DNA of 64,000 bases from Spinacia oleracea (lineage: Eukaryota > Streptophyta > Magnoliopsida > Caryophyllales > Amaranthaceae). Shown piece after piece: positions 53,113 through 63,166 of this stretch. The stretch spans positions 3,410,001 to 3,474,000 of the forward strand of contig NC_079491.1 in the NCBI RefSeq assembly GCF_020520425.1. The letters are read 5' to 3'. The stretch's first letter is position 1, and the number at the start of each line of letters is the position of its first letter. Both the position numbers and the translations under genes were made by a program. The notes beneath the pieces were generated by a model. The model saw nothing but the letters and a program-made list of their open reading frames with translations. It made no database searches and had not been told where the DNA came from.

Positions 53113-55672
53113 GTAAAAATATAAAAGTCAGACTTTTAGCAGTTAAAGTTAAGTTATTAAAAGTAAAAGTTAGGTTTGAGATGATGGACGACTACCTTAA
53201 CTTTTAGAACAATTTCCATAACTTTAACTTATAAAACTACAACTTTAACACAAAAAAGTACAATGTGTGAAATAAAAAGAATGCACGACTCACATTAGCT
53301 GAAGAAAGGTAAAAATACAAAAATCAGGCTTTTAGCAGTTAAAGTTAAGTTAATAAAAGTAAAAGTTAGGGTTGAGATGACGGAAGACTGCCTTAACTTT
53401 TAGAACAATTTCCATAACTTTAACCTATGAAACTACAACTTTAACACAGAAAAGTACAACGTGTGAAATAAAAAGAATGCACGACTCACATTAGCTGAAG
53501 AAAGGTAAAAATATAAAAGTCAGGCTTTTAGCAGTTAAAGTTAAGTTATTAAAAGTAAAAGTTAGGTTTGATAGTCGTTTCACAATATATCAAAACACAA
53601 CCCAATAGTATGTAGGCTATATGGGACTTGAACCCATACCATGTACATAAATGCACATTGCTCTACCATTTGAGCTAATAGCCTTAGTGTTCAAACATTT
53701 GCATATTGGGTAGATTGACACAAAACTTTTCTTAACTTATAACAATTTCCATAACATTAACCTATAAAATTACAACTTTAACACAGAAAAGTACAGTGTG
53801 TGAAAATAAAACTAATGCATGACTCAAATTAGTTGAAGAAAGGTAAAAATATAAAAGTCAAACTTTTAGCAGTTAAGTTATTAAAATTAAAAGTTAGGTT
53901 TGAGATGACGAAATACTGCCTTAACTTTTAGAACAAGTTCCATAACTTTAACCTATGAAACTACAACTTTAACACAGAAAAGTACAATGTGTGAAATAAA
54001 AAGAATGTGCGACTCACATTAGCTGAAGAAATGTAAAAATATAAAAGTCAGGCTTTTAGCAGTTAAAGTTAGATTATTAAAAGTAAAAGTTAGGTTTGAG
54101 ATGACGGAAGACTGTCTTAACTTTTAGAACAGTTTTCATAACTTTAACATACAGAACTACAACTAAATACACATACAACTACAATGTGTACAATAAAAAG
54201 ATTGACAAACTCACATTAGCGGAAGAAAGGTAGAAATATAAAAGTCAGACTTTTAGAACTTAAAGTTAAGTTAATAAAAGTAAAAGTTAGGTTTGATATG
54301 ACGGAAGACTGCCTTAACTTTTAGAACAATTTCCATAACTTTAACCTATGAAACTACAACTTTAACACAGAGAAGTACAATGTGTGAAATAAAAAGAATG
54401 CACGACTCACATTAGCTGAAGAAAGGTAAAAATATAAAAGTCAGACTTTTAGCAGTTAAAGTAAAGGTATTAAAAGTAAAAGTTAGGTTTGAGATGACGG
54501 AAAACTGCCTTAACTTTTAGAACAATTTCCATAACTTTAACCTATAGAACCACAACTTTAACACAGACAAGTACAATGTGTGAAATAAAAATAATGCACG
54601 ACTCACATTAGCTGAAGAAAGGTAAAAATATAAAATTCAGACTTTTAGCAGTTAAAGTTAAGTTATTAAAAGTAAAAGTTAGGCTTGAGTCGACGGAAGA
54701 CTGTCTTAATTTTTAGAACAATTTCCATAACTTTAACCTACAGACCCACAACTTTAACACATAAAATTACAAGGTGTGAAATAAAACAGATTGCATGACT
54801 CACATTAGGTGAAGAAAGGAAGAAATACAAAAGTCAGACTTTTAGTAGTTAAAGTTAAGTTATTAAAGGTAAAAGTTAGGTTTGAGACGACGGAAAACAG
54901 CCTTAACTTTTAGAACAATTTCCATAACCTTAACCTATAGAACCACAACTTTAACATAGACAAGTACAATGTGTGAAATAAAAATAATGCACGACTCACA
55001 TTAGCTGAAGAAAGGTAAAAATATAAAAGTCATACGTTTAGCAGTTAAAGTTAAGTTATTAAAAATAAAAGTTAGGCTTGAGTCGACGGAAGACTGTCTT
55101 AACTTTTAGAACAATTTCCCTAACTTTAACCAACATAACCAAAACTTTAACACATAAAATTACAAGGTGTGGAATAAAACAGATTGCATGACTCACATTA
55201 GCCGAAGAAAGGTAGAAATATAAAAGTCAGACTTTTAGTAGTTAAAGTTAAGTTAATAAAAGTAAAAGTTTTAGGTTTGAGACGACGAAAAACTGCCTTA
55301 ACTTTTAGAACAATTTCCATAACTTTAACCTATAGAACCACAACTTTAACACAGACAAGTACAATGTGTGAAATAAAAATAATGCACGACTCACATTAGC
55401 GGAAGAAAGGTAAAAAATATAACCGTCAGACTTTTAGCAGTTAAAGTTAAGTTATTAAAAGTAAAAGTTAGGCTTGAGTCGACGAAAGACTGTCTTAACT
55501 TTTAGAACAATTTCCATAACTTTAACCTACAGACCCACAACTTTAACACATAAAGTTACAAGGTGTGAAATAAAACAGATTGCATGACTCACATTAGGTG
55601 AAGAAAGGAAGAAATATAAAAGTCAGACTTTTAGTAGTTAAAGTTAAATTATTAAAGGTAAAAGTTAGGTGA
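53113..55672 (+). repeat. ~196-bp tandem array, about 12 units
   Basis: The phrase ACTCACATTAG recurs at 53288, 53484, (53822), 54012, 54209, 54405, 54601, 54798, 54994, 55191, 55389 and 55587, a spacing of 190-198 bp with one 338-bp gap where a tRNA-like insert lies (53614-53684). Each unit has GTTAAAGTTAAGTTATTAAA and CTTAACTTTTAGAACAATTT. From 54601 on, two unit types alternate (AATAATGCACGACTC...GCTGAAG and AGATTGCATGACTC...GGTGAAG), a ~393-bp dimer. Confidence 0.9.
53614..53684 (-). other. tRNA-like insert inside the array
   Basis: On the minus strand: AGGCTAT...ATAGCCT acceptor, GCTCAAATGGTAGAGC D arm, ATGGG-TTCAAGT-CCCAT T arm. The anticodon stem is irregular with a 6-nt loop. It is close to the sequences at 53028 and 56088 and interrupts the 196-bp periodicity. 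Confidence 0.6.
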
Positions 55673-56087
55673 ACTTATATAATACTTTTCTTAACTTTTA
55701 GAACACCAGAGCTAACTTTATATTGATATTCTTAACTTCTACGAATTATATTGATATTCATAATTTTTCACCAAGTGAAACATCAGAAATGAAAGTTAAC
55801 CTTTTTTTAGTAAGAAAAAGTAAAAGTTATTATTTTTGAAGTTAAAGTTAGTATTCATGCAGTAAAAGTTAAGTGAACTTATATGAGACTTTTCTTAACT
55901 TTTACTACACCATAGCTAACTTTTATATTGATATTCTTAACTTTTACGGGATAATTGATATTCCTAATTTTTCACTTACGTGAAACCTCATAAGTTAGCT
56001 TGTTATAGTAAAAGTTAGGTAAAGCTACATAAAACATTTCACTTATGTGAAACCTCATAACTTAGTTCAAAGCTTGCAAGCATGTAG
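55673..56087 (+). repeat. Degenerate extension of the array
   Basis: Two worn units of about 200 bp repeat GTGAACTTATAT...CTTTTCTTAACTTTTA and TATTGATATTCTTAACTT (near 55668 and 55870). They are related to the 196-bp unit in the TTAACTTTTA core but clearly diverged. Confidence 0.6.
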
Positions 56088-56142
56088 GCTATGCGGGATT
56101 TGAACCCACATTGCACATTGCTCTGCCATTTGAGCTAATAGC
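56088..56142 (-). other. Shortened tRNA-like sequence at the right of the array
   Basis: On the minus strand it has the A box TTAGCTCAAATGGCAGAGC and the B box GGGTTCAAATCCC, with matching acceptor halves, but lacks the anticodon arm. With the copy at 53028 it forms an inverted pair around the array. Confidence 0.6.
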
Positions 56143-56602
56143 CTTTTGTAGTAACATTGGAAAAAACAATACTCAGCACAACATCAAAGACATCATCTAA
56201 AATATTTCAATCGACCAATATGATAGTTATGCAAGATAATCAGATTTGTACCATCATTTAAGATCATGTTGTCAGATTTTTACTTGAGATACTACAATCA
56301 CACCCCAAAATTCGACAAAAATCAATAAGATACTACAAAAACAAAATCAGAAATGGAACTGTTTGATCGTCTAAGAGGTTACCCAATTTTCACCCTCCAA
56401 AACAAATCAAATCACTAAAACTCAAATCACGCTACCACAATTTCTAATTCCATAAATAATGCACATAAAAACAAAAACCTTTGCATTTATCCAAACAATA
56501 ACAATGTAGATAAACAATGGTTTTATATAATTTGTTAATATTGAAAAAAAACAAAAATGTTCGACTTACAATAAAAGAGGAAGAGGGAGATCGAGACGGC
56601 GA
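56143..56602. other. Right interior of the Pack-MULE
   Basis: AT-rich, intron-like sequence between the tRNA-like remnant and the exon-like piece. No gene seen. Confidence 0.4.
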
Positions 56603-56698
56603 CTAGACGGAAGGAGGAGGAGGAGGATATGCGGTAGTGGAGATGGCGGTTTGAAGTGAATGAGAAACGCAGATCCCAACGAAGGGCAAAAATTCCAT
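56603..56698 (-). pseudogene. Exon-like fragment near the right end of the Pack-MULE
   Basis: A 31-codon minus frame starts MEFLPFVGICVSHSLQ and ends in a proline run. A GTAAGT-like donor follows at about 56568 and the sequence upstream is CT-rich as in a 5' UTR, suggesting a captured first exon. A longer overlapping frame (56535-56804) also exists. The parent gene is not recognised. Confidence 0.35.
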
Positions 56699-56887
56699 TG
56701 TCGTTGAAAGAGGGGGAAGACAGAAGGAATGAATAAACAGAGAACGACAGAGAAAAAACGAAGAATGCGCGTCTTTGATACTCACACGTGTGAGTCAAGC
56801 CCAAAGTAAAGAAAGCCTGTCAGTTGGGCTTTGGTGTACAGTAATTTATTGTACACCCTTTGTAAACAAGATTTTGTGAATCGCCAA

Positions 56888-57966
56888 TCATCACCCGTGC
56901 CGGAGGCAAAATCTTAAAAACATTCTCTTACTACATTACACCACCCATCTAGGTATACATATTTGCTGAGTGTAATGACTCGACTTACCCGCTTCACCAC
57001 CAAACTTACCTGGTCGAGTAAACATCTTACTCCGTAATATATAGGTTATCTAATGTTGACTATATACGTGAATAAGCAATACCACCTTATTCTATAGGGA
57101 GAATAAAGGTGTCTAAGGGTACTGCCCTTAAATGGCGGTTGGCCTTATGTAGAGGACTCGCTCGTGAATGTAATGAATAATTTGTAGGAAATCACCAAAT
57201 GCAATACTTTTTATGAGAAAATTAATGCGAAATGAAATGCTGAAGGAAAACATCATACAAAGTTAAACAAATATCATTGATTGATATGTAATGAAAACTG
57301 GACAAACATTAATTCATGAAGAGATGTAACTCCATGGTTGAATGCTTAATTGAAAAATACACAACATAAACTGCCGGAAATTCTTCAACACATGAGGGAA
57401 ACGCTACGAATTATTGCTACGTTACTGCTAGGCTACTAAGCCTATGGCTACACTAAGTGCTAGGGCTAAAGCTACGGAAAGCTACGAAAGTAAGAAATGC
57501 TTTGTTTATGTGTTGATGATGTCCTCCTAAATGTCGATGTTTGATGTATATATACCCTTAGCAAGAGGCGGTTGAGGAGCGCACGGTTTGTAGGAGAGTG
57601 GGAGTTGCATCCGTACGTAACTGCTTGGACGAGAGAGAGAAATCGGGTGTTCGTGGCCACGCCCTTTAACTCCTTGTAACCGGCGCTGGGAACCTGATCT
57701 TTCTGGGCTCGCGTTTCTCTAATTAGGCTTGTCCTTCGTTGGGTTGCTCTAATTCTTTCTCTTGGACTTGTACCTCGATTGGGCTTGAATTAACTATTAG
57801 GCCTTTGACCTACCACATGTCCACATACCTTACTAAGGGTACGTTTTAAAATGGGTATATATATATGCAACACCTACCAACTTTACACTTTAAAGTTCGT
57901 AAAAAGAACGCCGTTTAGATGCTACATTCTCTAATGTTAAGGTAAACCTGTTTCTGATACTAGTTA
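56888..57966. other. Intergenic region right of the Pack-MULE
   Basis: No host gene is supported. About 57120-57840 has a TATA-like GTATATATAC on the minus strand and GC-rich text and might be an old LTR-type remnant; no ends or target duplication could be fixed. Confidence 0.35.
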
Positions 57967-58223
57967 CTACCTCCGTTTTAGAAAGTTCTTTACGCGTTGG
58001 AAAATGTGTCCAAAGTATAAAAACTTTGACCGTAAATTCTCACCAATATATACATCAAAAAGTTACATGTAAGATCTTGTTAAATTGGTCTCGGAATGTA
58101 TATTTTTCAGAATATCAAATTTTTATAATTTGTTCCCATACAAAATTGGATATATTAGTAGTTAAATATTGCATTGGAGTCCGTGCAAATAATAACTGTA
58201 AAGATTTTTTTAAACGGAGGTAG
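57967..58223. mobile_element. Stowaway-like MITE
   Basis: CTACCTCCGTTTTAGAAAG at the left is mirrored by TTTTTTTAAACGGAGGTAG at the right, with TA on both sides (57965-57966, 58224-58225). 257 bp. A 65-codon open frame inside it is fortuitous. Confidence 0.85.
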
Positions 58224-58322
58224 TAAAAGGTAAGGAGCACTTGAGTTAGCAAAATTATTTGAAAATTTTGATATTATCAGTATAAGTTATGACTAGTATC
58301 ATTTAGAAGGATTTGACTTTTC

Positions 58323-58324
<2 letters not shown>

Positions 58325-58360
<36 letters not shown>
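58325..58360. repeat. (AT)n microsatellite
   Basis: About 17 AT units. Confidence 0.95.
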
Positions 58361-58361
<1 letters not shown>

Positions 58362-59231
58362 TCAATGGTAGGCTCTTGCGAAACTGGAGGATGGTCTTAA
58401 CCACTAGGGCAATGGTAGGTTTGATAGGTTCTTGGGATATTGGAGGATAGTCTTAACCAATAGGTCAATAACAGGTTCTTGCCTTCTTGGGATATTGGAG
58501 GATCATACGAGTGAGTGGATTAAGCTTAAAGTTTGCCCTACTCCTTCATCCTTAAAGATGATGTATGAAGGTGAACATAGGCCGGCAAAATGATAAAGTT
58601 AGCAGACTTCCAGAAATATTGAGATGCCACGTTGTTCCAAAATGATTTACTGCTATATGCAAAGATATTTGTAGATATTTAATTTAGAGAGTTTGGACAT
58701 GAGTTAAGTCTTAAGAGTGGAGCATAGACATTGATATCATGATATGCACCATAACGACATAGGAAATGTGTTCAAGGAATGTCGGCCAGAAACCTTACAA
58801 TTATTATTACTATTATGTATCAGTTGTTCTTTTTCACTTCAAGTTGGAAGTTTCCTGTAGTTTTGACTTTTGTGTTCTTTCTAAGTTACTCCATTCATTT
58901 TATTGAGTGGCATAGCAAATTTAGTTGATCATTTGACATGCTGGTTTGATTAATTCTTGTGAGAGGCGGTTGTATGATAATTGGTAAGGCGCGGAACGGG
59001 GGTGATATATATGTTTTAAAAATCAGGATTTCTTTTAAAATTCTGAATGTTGATAAATCAGAAATATGAGAGGAAAAATATAGCCTTTAATGTTTTCAAA
59101 CTAGAATTGGGGAAAAATGAAGTCTGAAAGTCGTTTTGGAGGAAAGCAGCCTTCATTAGCTTGGCCACTCCTAAAGTCGTTTTCGAGGGAGGCAGCTTGC
59201 AATGCTATCTTTGCTGGCTTGACTACGCTGG
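58361..59231. other. Intergenic region before the 74-bp array
   Basis: No gene seen. Worn direct repeats (CTTGGGATATTGGAGGAT) occur at 58370-58505. Confidence 0.5.
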
Positions 59232-60045
59232 TTTCGTATGTATTTTCACTTTTGGAAAACGCAAAATATGACTACATCCTAGCAAAGAACAAGGCTCTAG
59301 CTTGTCGATCGGTGTATTTTCACTTTTGGAAAACGCAAAAAATTACTACATCCTAGCAAAGAACAAGGCTCTAGCTTGTCGATCGGTGTATTTTCACTTT
59401 TGGAAAACGCAAAAAATTACTACATCCTAGCAAAGAACAAGGCTCTAGCTTGTCGATCGGTGTATTTTCACTTTTGGAAAACGCAAAAAATTACTACATC
59501 CTAGCAAAGAACAAGGCTCTAGCTTGTCGATCGGTGTATTTTCACTTTTGGAAAACGCAAAAAATTACTACATCCTAGCAAAGAACAAGGCTCTAGCTTG
59601 TCGATCGGTGTATTTTCACTTTTGGAAAACGCAAAAAATTACTACATCCTAGCAAAGAACAAGGCTCTAGCTTGTCGATCGGTGTATTTTCACTTTTGGA
59701 AAACGCAAAAAATTACTACATCCTAGCAAAGAACAAGGCTCTAGCTTGTCGATCGGTGTATTTTCACTTTTGGAAAACGCAAAAAATTACTACATCCTAG
59801 CAAAGAACAAGGCTCTAGCTTGTCGATCGGTGTATTTTCACTTTTGGAAAACGCAAAAAATTACTACATCCTAGCAAAGAACAAGGCTCTAGCTTGTCGA
59901 TCGGTGTATTTTCACTTTTGGAAAACGCAAAAAATTACTACATCCTACCAAAGAACAAGGCTCTAGCTTGTCGATCGGTGTATTTTCACTTTTGGAAAAC
60001 GCAAAAAATTACTACATCCTACCAAAGAACAAGGCTCTAGCTTGT
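59232..60045 (+). repeat. 74-bp tandem array, eleven near-identical units
   Basis: TCGATCGGTGTATTTTCACT starts units at 59305, 59379, 59453, 59527, 59601, 59675, 59749, 59823, 59897 and 59971, exactly 74 bp apart; a variant first unit starts at 59232. Units are almost identical, and the last two share a CCTACCA variant. 74 is not a multiple of three, so no repeated protein is encoded. Confidence 0.95.
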
Positions 60046-60715
60046 ACCTTGTACCTATTATAGCAATTAGATATTATGTGACAAACCACCTTAGAGTGAT
60101 TTTGACCTAGGGAATGTTGGCCCAATATTTTTGTAAACACTAACAAACTAGCTTTCGTTTGATTTAGGGAATATTAATCCCTTAATGTTGTAAACTTTAT
60201 GTTATAACTAAATGTTTGTGCATAGCAAATAAATTTTACTCCATACATTCGAACATCATCGGCGCCATAACTGAAATACCCAACTACACCGCGCGCGTTA
60301 CCACCACTAGTATCAAAGAATTTAGACGCATTGCTTGTTGCCTTGTTGCTCGTTTCTTTACAAGATTATTTCCAAGACCTTCACTAATCGAATGCAACAT
60401 GTAATGTCTTATGTTGTGGTAGGTAATCGAGTCAACCTGCCTTTGTGAAAGGAAGGTAGGGTGATCTTTGATAACATCATCTTGAGTCACGAGCTCATAA
60501 AAAATAAAAAATAAAAAATAAAAAATAAAAAATTACGGGAGAAAGAATTTATCTGATGCATGGTCAAAATTGATTTGCAAAAAGCTTAATTATGAGTCGG
60601 CTAGTGAAGAGACGTTTTATAGGGTTTCTTATGTTGGAGATTGGTTTTCCATCTCTTTTTGTTCGTTCGGTATTACGGTCAGTTTTTAGTTTTTGATTTT
60701 TTGGTTTTGTAAGTC
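60046..60715. other. Intergenic region with a short (AAAAAT)n tract
   Basis: A tract of five AAAAAT units lies at 60499-60532. No gene supported. Confidence 0.5.
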
Positions 60716-61546
60716 GGAAGGCTTTTCAATGGCTACCATAAAATGGTAGCCACCATAATAAAATGAATCTCAACCATTTATCTTTGTTGACTCATCAGAA
60801 CCGTCGATTACATTGACTTTTTATTAATAAATAAATAAAAAATTTAAACAAAAAATTAGGATTCCTCCCCAGTTTTATAAATAAATAATGGAAATATATA
60901 TACAAATGAAATAAAATATACAGTGTGCAGGTCGCTAATTTGGATTGGAATGTTAACTATGTAGTATGAGATAGAGCATTTAATAGATAAAATAAATAAT
61001 GGGATTATATATACAGATAAAGAAAAATATGGGTTCGCCAACATCACTAATTTGCCCCATCTTCAAACCAAAACAATAAATTTCAAGTATGAACAAGCAA
61101 CGAAAACATTATTCAAAAACTTCCCCTCAAAAAGCTACTTGTAATTTGTAAATATGTACTCCGTATCATTTAAAGATTAAAATTGTAGCAATAGTATAGT
61201 TCAACTGGGTGGAATTTTAGGCAGTCGGATTGACGTTTCAGAAATTTTACCAAGCCCCCTGATTATGAAGATCAACAAGAACATTAATTTTGAATTGAAG
61301 TTTCAGAATTTTTGTTCATCTGTTTTTTTTCACAGAGAAACCGCTTCCTCATATCGTGGATGATTGAATTATGAAAGTGGGGTATTTTTAATGCTTTTAT
61401 TTTTATTAAAAAACTAATTTTAATTAAAAAATAAAAACTAAAAAGTCAGCATAATCAACGGTTCTGACGAGTCAATAAAAATAGAAGGCTGAGATTTATT
61501 TTATTATGGTGGCTACCGTTTTATTGTAGCTATTGCAGAATCTTCC
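60716..61546. mobile_element. MULE-like element with ~110-bp terminal repeats
   Basis: TTTGTAAGTC flanks both ends (60706-60715, 61547-61556). The terminal inverted repeats start GGAAGGCTTTTCAATGGCTA at the left and (reverse complement) GGAAGATTCTGCAATAGCTA at the right, and continue through GGTAGCCACCATAATAAAAT and CAGAACCGTCGATTA-type phrases. 831 bp, no transposase. Confidence 0.8.
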
Positions 61547-61926
61547 TTTGTAAGTCATATGATCTAAATTAAATAATGAACTAAAAAATAACCTTACTTA
61601 TAGTAATCATGTTGATTTTGAAAACTGGCAACAAAAAAACTGAAAACTACTTTTTGTGGTTTTTATATTTTAGTTTTTAATTTTGTAAAAAACAGAAAAT
61701 TGGAAATAAAATACGATATCAAACGGGCCCTTTGTGTTTCTTCTAATTCTTACTCTTTCAACTTAAATGGAGAAATTAGGGGTCCCTTTAAGGAAAGAAG
61801 GGCTTAAGGCAAGGAGATCCTATTTCTCGACACCATTTTGTGCTTTGTATCATTTAACCCAGTGTATTCAATTAAAATATATGTTCTCATTCGTTAGTTT
61901 TTACTCATGCGGCATTTGAGTTTTAA
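61547..61926. other. Intergenic spacer
   Basis: No feature seen beyond AT-rich text. Confidence 0.5.
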
Positions 61927-62575
61927 CTAGTGTGTGGCTCGGGCGATGCTCCGATTGCTACATTGAATAGTTAAAATTTTAGATTTTTCTTGAGCAAAAT
62001 ATTTAATAAGATACATGTAAAGCATTAAGTGAAAGCATTCATCAAGTTCGTCAACTACACAAACACACTAAGTCATTTATCATGAGAAATCATTTTTCAA
62101 TTGCATCATCTTACAATTTGTATAATTTGTTTTCTAGTGGAAATATAAGTGATTCAAAATTAACAAATACCAAATTAGATACATGCAGCCATGCAAGGCA
62201 TTTCTGTAGTTGATGCTTAATTATGAGACTTATGACATCATGGTTATTCATGGTTGTCCAAATTCTTTAGTTATTATTTTTTTCCAAAATAGTCAATAGA
62301 AAATAAAAAGTCACATAAAAGTTTAGTTGTTGTAAACTTCATGTTAACATTCATTTATAAATTAATGTGAAAAGAAAAACCACAAATGGTTGTTGGTTAA
62401 GATGGTAATGAGAGTTATCCTCCACACTTGAGGTCTGGAGTTCGAACCTCATTGTATGTATTAATTTTTTGTTGTCCATGATATGACATATCATTTGGTG
62501 AGTGGATGATGTGGCGCAAAGGGAAGAGTACTACGTGCCACATAGACATTTTTCTCAACGCATTTTAATATATTA
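61927..62575 (-). mobile_element. Non-autonomous Helitron, joined to a second one
   Basis: The 3' end on the minus strand has the CGGAGCATCGCCCGAGC hairpin, then CACACTAG and host T. The 5' side reads CTCAACGCATTTTAATATATTA and then passes straight into the next Helitron, so the last bases are lost. It contains a tRNA-like module near 62390-62450 (GTTGGTTAAGATGGTAATG, GGAGTTCGAACCTC). Confidence 0.65.
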
Positions 62576-62850
62576 TTAGTTTTTGGGCCCGGGTGATGCC
62601 CCGGGTTATTACATTAAAAACATTCACATTTTAATTATGTATATATCTTTTGCAATGATAACATGAACACGTATAATAGCCTAGTGGTAAAGGCTTTATT
62701 GTTCAAACTCAAGGTCAAGGGTTCAATGCTCAAACCATGTTTGATATTTTTTTAATGTATATGAATATTACATGGAGCGAATGATCAATAAGAAGAGTGC
62801 CACGTGTCACATAAACTTTTTTATAAACGCCTTTTAATATATAGTATAGA
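62576..62850 (-). mobile_element. Non-autonomous Helitron with clean ends
   Basis: Minus strand: host A, TCTATACTATATATTAAAAG... to hairpin CCCGGGGCATCACCCGGG, CCAAAAACTAA, host T. The 3' tetramer is CTAA, within CTRR. It has a tRNA-like module near 62670-62735 (TAGCCTAGTGGTAAAGGC, AAGGGTTCAATGCTC). 275 bp. Confidence 0.75.
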
Positions 62851-63166
62851 TTTTATTCTAAAATAAATGGTAAATCTCGTTTTTCATTGGTCGAACTTAA
62901 TAGATGGCTGATATGACGCTCTAGTATCTCAGTAAAATATGTCCTCTTTAATATACGTAGTACGTATTACTGAATTAGATAATATTTTTCCATTTATTAC
63001 TTTTCATGACCTTTTCAGCTTCTATGTTTGTTTCTTAGATCATGGCCACATACATTTTTGAAAAAAAAGTGAACAATATGCATTTAGTTTTCATTAAAAT
63101 ATTTAGAATAATCAAACATCTTCATTTTCACACAAAACATAGACACAATTACACAAACAGAAATAT
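62851..63166. other. Downstream of the E6-like gene
   Basis: AT-rich; likely includes the 3' UTR of the minus-strand gene that follows. Confidence 0.4.

Larger units (their letters stand above)
51856..56878. mobile_element. 5.0-kb Pack-MULE carrying host gene pieces and a tandem array
   Basis: AATCGCCAA flanks the element on both sides (51847-51855 and 56879-56887), a perfect 9-bp duplication. The terminal inverted repeats align in register: CA-5 nt-TCTTG-9 nt-GGTGTAC, with a 26-bp palindrome at 51877-51902 (half site GGTGTACGTTAAT). The 316-bp MITE at 9158 has the same ends. No transposase is seen. Inside, in order: exon-like segment 52025-52162, PPR fragment 52560-52953 (minus), tRNA-like 53028-53099, the 196-bp array 53113-55672, further tRNA-like remnants, and an exon-like minus segment 56603-56698. 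Acquisition of host gene parts within MULE ends defines a Pack-MULE. Confidence 0.85.

Noticed and set aside
57120-57840. Possible solo LTR-type remnant on the minus strand
   Set aside because: A TATA-like site and directly repeated CTAAGGGTAC were noted, but TG...CA ends and a proper target duplication could not be placed.
59117-59356. Open frame of 79 codons at the start of the 74-bp array
   Set aside because: It runs into the tandem repeat and has no known similarity; 74-bp units shift frame at each copy.
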